From assembly GCA_026986055.1 (NCBI GenBank), contig JALSPH010000223.1:1-7922 (forward strand): a DNA stretch of 7,922 nucleotides, in the 5' to 3' direction. The DNA comes from Campylobacterales bacterium (lineage in GTDB: Bacteria; Campylobacterota; Campylobacteria; Campylobacterales; Hydrogenimonadaceae). Below are positions 1 through 5,958 of this stretch, piece by piece; the first letter of the stretch is position 1, and each line of letters opens with the position of its first letter. The notes under the pieces were generated by a model. That model did no database searches, was not told the DNA's origin, and saw nothing but the letters and a program-made list of their open reading frames with translations. The position numbers were made by a program, and so were the translations under genes.

Positions 1-1476
1 CTAAAAAAATTTACGTTTATTTTAACTTATCAAGGCTGCTCCGACAGCGGCATATGCTACCCTCCCGTTACAAAAAAATACGACTTCACACTTGACTCAG
101 CACCATCTACGGCTTCAGTGAAAGAGGAGAGCAGTGTAGAGAAAAAGAGCAGTGCAGGCGAATCGACAGCTCTTTCGGAAGAGGAGAGCATAGCCTCCAC
201 TCTCAAGTCGAAGAGTTTCGGTATAGTGCTTTTGACATTTTTCGGTTTCGGCCTGCTTTTGGCTCTGACTCCATGTGTCTTTCCGATGATTCCCATACTC
301 TCTTCGATAATAGTCGCCCAAGGTGAAGGGATGACCGCAAGAAAGGGCTTTCTTCTCTCTTTGGTATATGTTCTTGCCATGGCACTTACATACACTTTTG
401 CAGGGGTATTGGCCGGACTCTTCGGAGCCAATATTCAAGCCGCTCTTCAAAACCCATGGGTCATCTCCGTTTTTGCGCTTATTTTCGTGGCTCTTGCCTT
501 TTCTATGTTCGGTTTCTACGAGCTTCAACTTCCTGCATCCATCCAGACCAGAATAAGCAGAACAAGTGATGAAGCCGGCAAAAAGGGAGGGCTTGCAGGA
601 GTCGCGGTGATGGGCTTTCTTTCGGCTCTAATCGTAGGGCCTTGCGTCGCTCCTCCCCTTGCCGGAGCTCTTATCTATATCGGACAGACGGGAGATGCTC
701 TGCTCGGAGGTGCGGCACTCTTTGTCATGAGTCTCGGTATGGGTGTTCCGCTGCTTCTGATAGGCATCGGAGCCGGGCGCTTCATGCCGAAACCGGGTGG
801 ATGGATGAGTGCAGTTACGAAGGTTTTCGGCGTCGTGATGCTGGGTGTCGCCGTATGGATGCTTTCACGCATAGTTCCGGATGCTCTCTCCATGGCGATG
901 TGGGCAACTCTTTTTATAGTCAGTGCCGTATATATGGGGGCGTTGGAACCACTTGGCGAGAAGAGGAGCTGGAACGCCCTTTTTAAAGGTTTGGGACTTG
1001 TAATGATGCTCTATGGAGCCTTTTTGATTTTCGGAGCTTTTACGGGTGCGACGAACCCTCTTGACCCACTGAAGGTGTTAAAAGAGCGACAGGTTGTCGA
1101 AGGCGCCAATGTGCTTCCTTCAAAACTTGAGTTCAAGAGGGTCGAGACTCTCGATGAACTGCTCAAAGAAGTTGCATCGCAAAAGGGTCCTGTAATGGTC
1201 GATTTCAGAGCAGACTGGTGTGTAAGTTGCAAGGAGCTCGAAGAGAATACCTTCAGTGACCCTCGTGTTATTGAAATGTTGAAGGATTTCAAACTCTATG
1301 AGGTGGATGTTACCCAAAACAGCGAGGAGCAGAAAAAGATAATGCGCCATTTCGGTATATTCGGCCCGCCGGCCATACTCTTTTTCGTAAACTCCGATGA
1401 GGTACGCTCCAAAAGGGTTTCAGGTTACAAACCGCCTGAAGAGTTCATGAAGATAATTGAGGGAGTGAAAAGATGA
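1..1476 (+). CDS. dsbD: Thiol:disulfide interchange protein DsbD, 5'-truncated by the window edge
   Basis: DsbD passes electrons from cytoplasmic thioredoxin through the inner membrane to periplasmic thiol proteins. The frame is open from base 1 (491 codons visible), so the gene starts outside the window. Residues 1-22 are the end of the periplasmic alpha domain: YQGCSDSGICYPP, with Cys13 and Cys19 spaced like the E. coli alpha-domain pair. A Ser/Glu-rich linker follows (about 36-70). The membrane (beta) domain spans about residues 73-350, with the paired motifs LTPCVFPMIP (Cys92) and GPCVAPPLAG (Cys215). A C-terminal thioredoxin-fold gamma domain has DWCVSCKE (Cys407, Cys410) and a probable cis-Pro in FGPPAI. 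All six redox cysteines expected of DsbD are therefore present. The in-frame GTG at 118 is not a start: it lies in the linker, after conserved alpha-domain sequence, and has no suitable ribosome-binding site. The stop overlaps the next gene's start (ATGA), implying co-translation. Confidence 0.95.
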   Translation, partial: LKKFTFILTYQGCSDSGICYPPVTKKYDFTLDSAPSTASVKEESSVEKKSSAGESTALSEEESIASTLKSKSFGIVLLTFFGFGLLLALTPCVFPMIPILSSIIVAQGEGMTARKGFLLSLVYVLAMALTYTFAGVLAGLFGANIQAALQNPWVISVFALIFVALAFSMFGFYELQLPASIQTRISRTSDEAGKKGGLAGVAVMGFLSALIVGPCVAPPLAGALIYIGQTGDALLGGAALFVMSLGMGVPLLLIGIGAGRFMPKPGGWMSAVTKVFGVVMLGVAVWMLSRIVPDALSMAMWATLFIVSAVYMGALEPLGEKRSWNALFKGLGLVMMLYGAFLIFGAFTGATNPLDPLKVLKERQVVEGANVLPSKLEFKRVETLDELLKEVASQKGPVMVDFRADWCVSCKELEENTFSDPRVIEMLKDFKLYEVDVTQNSEEQKKIMRHFGIFGPPAILFFVNSDEVRSKRVSGYKPPEEFMKIIEGVKR

Positions 1477-1874
1477 GACGAATATTTTTTGCAATGCTGC
1501 TTTTTGCGGGGACGCTTTTTGCGGAGGTTGAGTGGGCCTTGGACTATACTGACGCTTTGAGCGAGTCTAAAGAGAGTGGCAAACCGGTTCTGGTGATGAT
1601 AAGCCAGGAGAGTTGCAACTACTGCTTTTTCATGAAGAGTCAGGTCTTTACCAAGCCCAAAGTTGCGAAGTTTCTTAACGAAAATTTCGTCCCTGTCGAG
1701 CTGGACTTGCAGTCTGACCCGATTCCTCCATATCTAAAACCATACGGAACACCCACATTTTACATCGTTCTCAACGGCGGAAAAAAGGTCTCCAGACCTA
1801 TCGTAGGCGCCGCTCGTGCCGACGCATTTTTGGAGCGCCTTAAAAAGGAACTTGAGAAAGTGAATAGTGAATAG
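1473..1874 (+). CDS. Small secreted thioredoxin-fold protein (SoxW/thioredoxin_7-like), probable DsbD partner
   Basis: The 133-residue product has an export signal (MRRIFFAMLLFAGTLFA, likely cleaved after Ala17) and a single thioredoxin-like domain. The redox motif is SCNYCFFMK, with Cys48 and Cys51, and the matching cis-proline is in GTPTFY (Pro94). The motif resembles the SoxW/DUF255-type thioredoxins more than classical WCGPC thioredoxin. The ATG overlaps the dsbD stop by 4 bases, so the two are almost certainly one operon. The inferred role is a periplasmic disulfide reductase kept reduced by DsbD, for example for cytochrome c maturation or sulfur-oxidation proteins; the actual substrate cannot be read from sequence. 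The last four codons (VNSE) and the TAG stop lie within a short heptamer repeat. Fold and export are secure, client identity is not. Confidence 0.88.
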   Translation: MRRIFFAMLLFAGTLFAEVEWALDYTDALSESKESGKPVLVMISQESCNYCFFMKSQVFTKPKVAKFLNENFVPVELDLQSDPIPPYLKPYGTPTFYIVLNGGKKVSRPIVGAARADAFLERLKKELEKVNSE

Positions 1875-1880
1875 TGAAGG
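1860..1880. repeat. Short heptamer tandem repeat at the end of the thioredoxin gene
   Basis: Three 7-base units in tandem: GTGAATA, GTGAATA, GTGAAGG, followed directly by ATGATG. The array encodes the last codons of the upstream gene and supplies its TAG stop in the second unit. It has the same period and the same G/A/T-only composition on this strand as the longer array at 5874-5957. Confidence 0.7.
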
Positions 1881-1887
1881 ATGATGT

Positions 1888-1918
1888 TTGCTCTATTTCA
1901 AGAGAATCGTTTTATAAT
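1888..1918 (+). promoter_or_regulatory. Probable sigma-70 promoter for the dihydroorotase-like gene
   Basis: A perfect -10 box TATAAT lies at 1913-1918, about 30 bases before the start codon. The best -35 match is weak (TTGCTC at 1888-1893) with a long 19-base spacer, so the call rests mainly on the -10 box and on its place in the only gap between the dsbD operon and this gene. Confidence 0.55.
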
Positions 1919-1936
1919 TTAAATTGTAATTTAGTC

Positions 1937-1941
1937 AAGGA
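1937..1941 (+). promoter_or_regulatory. Ribosome-binding site deciding the start of the dihydroorotase-like gene
   Basis: AAGGA lies 6 bases before the ATG at 1948 but only 3 bases before the in-frame GTG at 1945. The spacing favours the ATG, giving a product one residue shorter than the longest open frame. Confidence 0.6.
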
Positions 1942-1947
1942 TGTGTG

Positions 1948-3141
1948 ATGGTAGTAAAAGGGGGTCGTGTCGTAACGCCTACAGAAATCAAAATAGCTGA
2001 TATAAGAGTCAAAGATGGCAAGATAGCGGAGATTTCCGACTCTATAGAGCCAAAGAGCGAGAGAGTGGTCGATGCCAGAGGGAAGTACGTTCTGCCGGCG
2101 ATGGTGGATATAGGCGTAAGAGTTTTGGATGAGAGACTTCGTGGAGGAACACTTTGCAGGCTTTCGGAAAATGGGAGACGAAACGGTTTTGGAACACTTG
2201 TGATATCGTCACTCTCGACGCCGCGCATAGATAATGAGATAACGCTCGAGTTCGTGAAGTCTCAAGCGGAACTTTGCGGCGACACTAAAATTTTGCCTCT
2301 TCTTTCAGGTGTCAAAGAGAGCGGCGGGCTGAGCGACTGCTCCATTTTGCTTAGCGAAGGAACCGTCGGAATAGAGTTTGATAGTCATATAGACGGAAAC
2401 ATGATACGTCGACTTATGGAGTACGCTTCGATGCATGGAGTGAAGCTCTTTTGCCATGCGGACGATCCGGCGCTTCACGGAGATGGTGTCATGCATGAAG
2501 GCTCCGTCTCGGGAAGGTTGGGGCTGGCCGGCGTCGTGGCGGTCGCAGAGTCTTCGCAGGTGGCAAGAATCGGTGAACTGGCCGAGTTTTACGGGGTAGA
2601 TGTAGTTATACTGGGTGCCTCTACGCCGCAGACGCTTCGAATATGCTCCAAAAATCGGCATCTGCATCCTCAACTATCCATACACCATGCTCTTTTGAAC
2701 GACACTTCATGCGACAACTACGACACCGCCGGAAAGGTCTGGCCTCCGCTTCGTGAAGAGGGTATGCGAAAAGAGATGCTCGAGGCGATTGCAGAGGGTG
2801 ACGTAAAGATGTTGACATCTTTACATACTCCGGTTTCCGATACGGCAAAAGATGCCGTTTTCGCCGAAGCTGCATACGGCATAGACGGACTGGAAAACTT
2901 TCTTCCTCTTTTGTTTACCTATTTGGTAAAAGATGGTTTCGTGGATTTTGCGAATTTGGTGCAGATGGTCGCTGCAAATCCTGCCGAAGCTGTCGGTTTG
3001 AAAGATAAAAAAGGCTCAATAGTTGCGGGCTTGGATGCGGATTTGATACTTTTTGATCCGGATTTTTCTTATGTTTGCGAAGATGAATCTTCGCCCTATA
3101 GGGGTAAAGAGATTAGCGGTAGCGTGGAGAAGATAAGCTGA
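1948..3141 (+). CDS. pyrC': Dihydroorotase-family protein lacking catalytic residues (pseudo-dihydroorotase, PyrC'-type)
   Basis: The 397-residue product has the amidohydrolase layout of class I dihydroorotases: an N-terminal beta-sandwich strand (VKGGRVVTP), a barrel, and a C-terminal return (KKGSIVAGLDADLILFDPD). The active-site motifs are mostly lost. The usual D-x-H-x-H after the first strand reads DIGVRV (Gly56 and Arg58 replace both His). The His of the HxST motif is Gly223 (GASTPQT). The Asp of TDHAPH is Leu292 (SLHTPV). Only the His in CHADDP (His170), one or both of His246/His247, and His293 remain. Known relatives with this pattern (PyrC' of pseudomonads, the second dihydroorotase-like protein of Helicobacter) are considered non-catalytic and, where studied, support aspartate transcarbamoylase assembly. 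By inference this protein is structural in pyrimidine synthesis rather than the hydrolase; a true PyrC should exist elsewhere. It appears monocistronic, with no pyrB in the window. Confidence 0.88.
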   Translation: MVVKGGRVVTPTEIKIADIRVKDGKIAEISDSIEPKSERVVDARGKYVLPAMVDIGVRVLDERLRGGTLCRLSENGRRNGFGTLVISSLSTPRIDNEITLEFVKSQAELCGDTKILPLLSGVKESGGLSDCSILLSEGTVGIEFDSHIDGNMIRRLMEYASMHGVKLFCHADDPALHGDGVMHEGSVSGRLGLAGVVAVAESSQVARIGELAEFYGVDVVILGASTPQTLRICSKNRHLHPQLSIHHALLNDTSCDNYDTAGKVWPPLREEGMRKEMLEAIAEGDVKMLTSLHTPVSDTAKDAVFAEAAYGIDGLENFLPLLFTYLVKDGFVDFANLVQMVAANPAEAVGLKDKKGSIVAGLDADLILFDPDFSYVCEDESSPYRGKEISGSVEKIS

Positions 3142-3161
3142 CGGCTACGCTTTCTCTTTTT
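3115..3161 (+). terminator. Possible intrinsic terminator after the dihydroorotase-like gene
   Basis: An imperfect stem pairs AGCG-TAGC-GT (3115-3125, one bulged G) with AC-GCTA-CGCT (3141-3151, one bulged base) and is followed by a T-rich tract (TTCTCTTTTTC). The stem begins inside the coding sequence and the loop is about 15 bases, so this is a weak candidate. Confidence 0.35.
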
Positions 3162-3240
3162 CTTCTGAATATCTTCTGCTTACCGTTATGAAAACTGCAG
3201 CGGGGCGTTGGAATTTCACATAATTTTTCCGTGCGACAGA

Positions 3241-3253
3241 GTCAAGAGTTGAC
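3241..3253. promoter_or_regulatory. Candidate operator dyad over the toxin-antitoxin -35 box
   Basis: GTCAAGAGTTGAC is a perfect inverted repeat with 5-base arms and a 3-base centre. It overlaps the -35 hexamer at 3249-3254, and a second perfect palindrome, CAAATTTG, follows at 3253-3260. A ribbon-helix-helix antitoxin bound here would block the polymerase, the usual autoregulation of such modules. The assignment as operator is inference. Confidence 0.45.
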
Positions 3254-3277
3254 AAATTTGCCTTTGTTACATAAAAT
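3249..3277 (+). promoter_or_regulatory. Strong sigma-70 promoter of the toxin-antitoxin operon
   Basis: TTGACA at 3249-3254, a 17-base spacer, then TAAAAT at 3272-3277. This is a perfect -35 box with optimal spacing. Transcription would begin near 3284, leaving a leader of about 75 bases before the antitoxin start at 3358. Confidence 0.8.
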
Positions 3278-3357
3278 AGTAATACTGAAGTAATGATAGT
3301 GGTGTTTTTTCGAAGGTACCCATAACCGATATTTTTACATATTTCCAAGGAGAGAGA

Positions 3358-3600
3358 ATGAAAACTATAACCCTTAAAACAGATGACCGTTTCTTTGAAA
3401 AAGTCGGAAAACTGGCTAAAGATTTCCATTTGACTAAAAGCGAGTTGATAAGAAGGGCAGTTTTGGAGTATGAGAAGGTGATGATGAAAAGGTTGATGAA
3501 GGAGAGAATGAAAAGTGCTTCGTTGAAGGTTAGAGAAGCCGATAGGGAGATTGTTGAAGAGTTCGATATGACGGTAGAGGATGGATTGAGGAATGTTTGA
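3358..3600 (+). CDS. Ribbon-helix-helix antitoxin of a MazF-type module
   Basis: The 80-residue product has the ribbon-helix-helix (CopG/MetJ) pattern. A short basic beta strand, KTITLKTD (2-9), would contact DNA as a dimer. It is followed by helix A (about 9-21), a turn at HLTKSE, and helix B (27-43, ELIRRAVLEYEKVM). The charged C-terminal half (44-80) is where such antitoxins wrap the toxin. The ATG is preceded by AAGGAG (3347-3352) with 5-base spacing. The gene overlaps the toxin by 8 bases, the usual antitoxin-first order. It should neutralise the toxin and repress its own promoter at 3249-3277; the dyad at 3241-3253 is the obvious binding site. This pairing of a ribbon-helix-helix antitoxin with MazF matches the Bacillus and mycobacterial type rather than E. 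coli MazE. Confidence 0.85.
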   Translation: MKTITLKTDDRFFEKVGKLAKDFHLTKSELIRRAVLEYEKVMMKRLMKERMKSASLKVREADREIVEEFDMTVEDGLRNV

Positions 3601-3937
3601 GAGAGGGGGAGTTTATCTGGCATCGCTGAACCCTTCAAAAGGTGCCGAACCCGGAAAGGTAAGGCCTGTTCTTGTGATCCAGTCAGACATGTTGAACCAT
3701 GTCGGTCATACTACCATCATAGTGGTTCCTCTGAGCACGAAACTTGTCGACGCTGCCTACCCTCTGCGATATAGAGTCTCCAAACGGGATAAGTTGCTCC
3801 ATGACTCCGATCTTCTTTGTGATCAGATAAGGGCGATTGATCGAAAAAGGTTGATAGAGGGCAAACTCACTCAATTTGACGAGAGAGAGATGTTCGAAAT
3901 AGAGCAGCAGATTCAGGCGATTTTAGAGTTCGATTAA
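3593..3937 (+). CDS. mazF: MazF/PemK-family endoribonuclease toxin
   Basis: The 114-residue product is full length for MazF, a sequence-specific mRNA interferase. Family motifs occur in order: RGGVYLASLNPSKGAE (4-19), the GKVRPVLVIQ strand containing Arg24 (21-30), TTIIVVPLSTK (40-50) with Ser48/Thr49 at the place of the catalytic Thr, LLCDQIRAIDRKRL (74-87), and a C-terminal helix. Arg24 corresponds to the catalytic Arg of characterised MazF proteins, so the enzyme looks intact. Its ATG lies inside the end of the antitoxin gene, so translation is probably coupled; the nearest purine-rich run, AGAGG at 3576-3580, is rather distant. The cleavage sequence cannot be predicted from here. No convincing terminator follows, and the next gene has its own promoter. 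Confidence 0.92.
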   Translation: MFERGGVYLASLNPSKGAEPGKVRPVLVIQSDMLNHVGHTTIIVVPLSTKLVDAAYPLRYRVSKRDKLLHDSDLLCDQIRAIDRKRLIEGKLTQFDEREMFEIEQQIQAILEFD

Positions 3938-3967
3938 ATTCTACTCCCCCCATAAAAAGCAACTCCT

Positions 3968-4040
3968 TACAAATACCTTAAGAAAACTTGACAAATAGAG
4001 TAAAAATAGTTAGAATCAAGAAAAGTTGAGTCTATTTGTA
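3968..4040. repeat. Inverted repeats flanking the amrS promoter
   Basis: ACAAATAGA at 3991-3999 is exactly repeated in reverse complement as TCTATTTGT at 4031-4039, with 31 bases between, so the arms straddle the -10 box and start site. A further copy of the core, TACAAATA at 3968-3975, pairs with TATTTGTA at 4033-4040 and sits 22 bases (two helical turns) from the second ACAAATA. This could be a regulator-binding array, or chance in AT-rich DNA. Confidence 0.4.
3988..4016 (+). promoter_or_regulatory. Strong sigma-70 promoter of amrS-amrB
   Basis: TTGACA at 3988-3993, a 17-base spacer and TAGAAT at 4011-4016. Transcription would start near 4023, giving a leader of about 44 bases. It shares the string TTGACAAAT with the toxin-antitoxin promoter, which may be no more than consensus -35 sequence. 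Confidence 0.8.
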
Positions 4041-4066
4041 TAAAGTAGATTTACAAGGAGGGACTA

Positions 4067-5059
4067 ATGAAGCAGTATAGAGAAGAGCCTGAAAAGAGTA
4101 GAATCGTCTGTCTTCTCTGTCGCCACTACTGCAAGATGAAAGAGGGGCAGGTCGGAATCTGCGGTGTCAACAAGAATGTAGAGGGGAGTCTGAAAACTCT
4201 GGTTTACGGCCATCCGAGCGCTTTGAACGTAGATCCGATCGAGAAGAAACCGATCTACCATATGCTTCCGGGCAGCAGTGCGCTCTCTTTCGGGACTGTA
4301 GGGTGTAACTTCAAGTGTCCATTTTGTCAAAACTGGCAAATATCACAAGAGACGAAGGTCAACGAAGAGGTATATGTAAGCCCGCAAAAGATGGTCGATC
4401 TGGCCATCGAACATGGGGCCGCTTCGATAGCCTATACATACAACGAACCGACCATCTTCTACCCATATGCGAAAGATATAGGTACAATAGCCAAAGAGAA
4501 GGGGTTGAAAAATATTTTCGTATCCAACGGCTTTGAAAGCCCGGAAGTTATTGAAGATATGGCAGGGTGGCTCGATGCGGCCAATATCGACCTTAAAAGT
4601 TGGGATGAAGGGTACTATAAAAAGGTTCTAAAAGGTGGGCTCGAAGCTGTTAAGGATACCCTCAGACTTATGGTGAAAGAGGGGATATGGGTTGAGGTTA
4701 CGACCCTTCTTATAGAGGGGGAGAACGACAGCGACAAAGATTTGGAAGAGATGGCGGAATTTATAGCCAACGATCTTGGGCGCCAGGTTCCCTGGCATTT
4801 GAGCGCTTTTCATCCCGACTACAAGATGAAAGATCATGAGTGGACCGGGATCGATACGTTGATGAGGGCAAAGAGTATAGGCGAAAAAGCCGGTCTTTAC
4901 TACGTATATCTGGGCAATGTCCCGGTGCATGGAGATACCCACTGTCCCGGTTGTGGAGAGCTGCTGATAGATAGAACCGGCTACAACGTGACTGTAAATA
5001 ATCTAAAAGATGGAAGGTGCCCCAAGTGTCACAGGAAGATAGAGGGTGTTTGGAGCTAA
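4067..5059 (+). CDS. amrS: AmmeMemoRadiSam system radical SAM enzyme AmrS
   Basis: The 330-residue cytoplasmic product matches the AmrS family, relatives of pyruvate formate-lyase activating enzyme, over full length. The radical SAM cluster motif is GCNFKCPFCQN (Cys80, Cys84, Cys87), which binds the 4Fe-4S cluster used to cleave S-adenosylmethionine. The family N-terminal cysteine cluster is CLLCRHYC...GICGV (Cys15, 18, 22, 32), followed by DPIEKKPIYHMLPGS. Further radical SAM segments include YTYNEPTI (123-130) and NIDLKSWDEGYYKK. The C-terminus carries a metal-binding knuckle, CPGC...CPKC (Cys293, 296, 318, 321). The start is clear: AAGGAGG at 4055-4061, 5 bases before the ATG. It forms an operon with amrB, 20 bases downstream. 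As far as I know the substrate of the AmrS/AmrB system is not established, so none is assigned. Confidence 0.93.
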   Translation: MKQYREEPEKSRIVCLLCRHYCKMKEGQVGICGVNKNVEGSLKTLVYGHPSALNVDPIEKKPIYHMLPGSSALSFGTVGCNFKCPFCQNWQISQETKVNEEVYVSPQKMVDLAIEHGAASIAYTYNEPTIFYPYAKDIGTIAKEKGLKNIFVSNGFESPEVIEDMAGWLDAANIDLKSWDEGYYKKVLKGGLEAVKDTLRLMVKEGIWVEVTTLLIEGENDSDKDLEEMAEFIANDLGRQVPWHLSAFHPDYKMKDHEWTGIDTLMRAKSIGEKAGLYYVYLGNVPVHGDTHCPGCGELLIDRTGYNVTVNNLKDGRCPKCHRKIEGVWS

Positions 5060-5067
5060 TAACAGAG

Positions 5068-5074
5068 AAGGAGG
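5068..5074 (+). promoter_or_regulatory. Ribosome-binding site deciding the amrB start
   Basis: A full AAGGAGG lies 5 bases before the ATG at 5080. This fixes the start there rather than at an upstream in-frame ATG at 5017, which would overlap amrS. Confidence 0.85.
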
Positions 5075-5079
5075 AGAAG

Positions 5080-5877
5080 ATGAGTGTACGTCATGCAGCT
5101 GTCGCGGGGCAATTCTACCCCGCATCACCAAATGAACTGGAGTCTATGTTTGCACGCTTCAATGAGATGCTTGAAAGAAGCATTCGCGAGCCGAAACTGC
5201 TTAATACAAAAACGAGAGCGGTAATTGTGCCCCATGCAGGGTATGTCTACTCCGGATTTACTGCCAATGTCGCCCACAGACTTCTTGGAAACTCCGGTGT
5301 AGAGAGGGTCGTGGTTATAGGGCCGAGCCATAGGGTCTATTTGAATGGTACCAGTGTAAGCGAGCAGGATCTTTTCGAGACTCCTTTGGGAGATCTTCCT
5401 ATAGACAGGGCTCTTGCGACTGAGATCATAAAGAGGTTCGGACTCGGTTTCGCCCCTGAAGCACACCGGGAACATAGTACGGAGGTGCAGATGCCGTTTA
5501 TAAAAAAATATCTGCCAAAGAGCCGTGTTGTGGAGATGGTTTACGGTGATGAGGAGCCCAAAAATCTCGCTTCAGTCATAGAGTGGCTTTTGAGAGATGA
5601 GATGACCGGAGTCGTCATAAGTACCGATTTGAGCCACTACTACGATATAAACAGAGCAAAAGCGCTTGACGCTATATGTCTGGACGCTGTCAGTAGAGTG
5701 GACCCTGCCGCACTGCACAGAGGTTGTGAAGCTTGCGGAAAAATAGGTGTGGAGGCGATGCTGATAGCCGCAAAAGATCTATCTTTGGAGCCTATGATAC
5801 TCGACTATAGAACGAGCGCTGATGCAAGCGGCGACGAGTCGCAGGTGGTCGGTTATATGAGTGCGGCGTTTATATGA
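5080..5877 (+). CDS. amrB: AmmeMemoRadiSam system protein AmrB (Memo family)
   Basis: The 265-residue product is a Memo-family protein, structurally related to class III (LigB-type) extradiol dioxygenases. Motifs in order are AVAGQFYP (7-14), VPHAGYVYSG with His52, GPSHRVYLNG with His84, EHSTEVQMPF with His132, ISTDLSHYYD with Asp183 and His186, and EACGKIGVEAML with Cys219. The His/His/Cys set corresponds to the metal-binding pocket seen in human MEMO1, so the pocket appears intact. It lies 20 bases behind amrS and surely shares its transcript. AmrA (AMMECR1 domain), the third member of the system, neither follows nor is fused here; the next gene is on the opposite strand. Biochemical activity is unresolved; participation with AmrS in one pathway is inferred from the conserved pairing. 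The TGA stop falls inside the first unit of the heptamer array. Confidence 0.93.
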   Translation: MSVRHAAVAGQFYPASPNELESMFARFNEMLERSIREPKLLNTKTRAVIVPHAGYVYSGFTANVAHRLLGNSGVERVVVIGPSHRVYLNGTSVSEQDLFETPLGDLPIDRALATEIIKRFGLGFAPEAHREHSTEVQMPFIKKYLPKSRVVEMVYGDEEPKNLASVIEWLLRDEMTGVVISTDLSHYYDINRAKALDAICLDAVSRVDPAALHRGCEACGKIGVEAMLIAAKDLSLEPMILDYRTSADASGDESQVVGYMSAAFI

Positions 5878-5957
5878 GTGATGAGTGATGGATAATGGAT
5901 GATGGATGATGGATAATGGATGATGGATGATGGATGATGAGTGTTGGAGGGTGGATG
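5874..5957. repeat. Twelve-unit heptamer tandem array between convergent genes
   Basis: The array reads in exact 7-base phase: ATGAGTG twice, ATGGATA, ATGGATG twice, ATGGATA, ATGGATG three times, ATGAGTG, then diverged TTGGAGG and GTGGATG. It starts within the amrB stop codon and ends one base before the stop codon of the converging antiporter, so it is the entire intergenic region. The plus strand contains no cytosine throughout. No hairpin terminator is visible in or beside it. The edges are more diverged than the centre, the usual sign of expansion by slippage. Confidence 0.92.
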
Positions 5958-5958
5958 T

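Noticed and set aside
129..154. Direct repeat GAGCAGTG at 129-136 and 147-154 in dsbD
   Set aside because: It lies in the low-complexity Ser/Glu linker, where in-frame slippage is expected and has no clear consequence.
118..1476. dsbD starting at the GTG at 118
   Set aside because: The frame is open to base 1 and encodes conserved alpha-domain sequence (YQGCSDSGICYPP) upstream; the gene is truncated by the window, not started here.
1945..1947. GTG at 1945 as start of the dihydroorotase-like gene
   Set aside because: Only 3 bases from the ribosome-binding site; the ATG at 1948 has better spacing. The difference is one residue.
3188..3223. 11-codon open frame starting with ATG AAA ACT in the 216-base gap before the antitoxin
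   Set aside because: No ribosome-binding site, no promoter placed for it, and too short to separate from chance.
3145..3429. 94-residue minus-strand open frame between the dihydroorotase-like gene and the antitoxin
   Set aside because: It overlaps the antitoxin gene and its promoter, has no recognisable domain, and its composition does not look like protein.
5017..5079. Longer amrB N-terminus from the ATG at 5017
   Set aside because: The extra residues do not resemble Memo proteins, would overlap amrS, and the full AAGGAGG at 5068-5074 fits ATG 5080.
5874..5957. CRISPR array or phage attachment site
   Set aside because: The units are 7 bases and directly adjacent with no spacers; no cas, integrase or tRNA gene is nearby.
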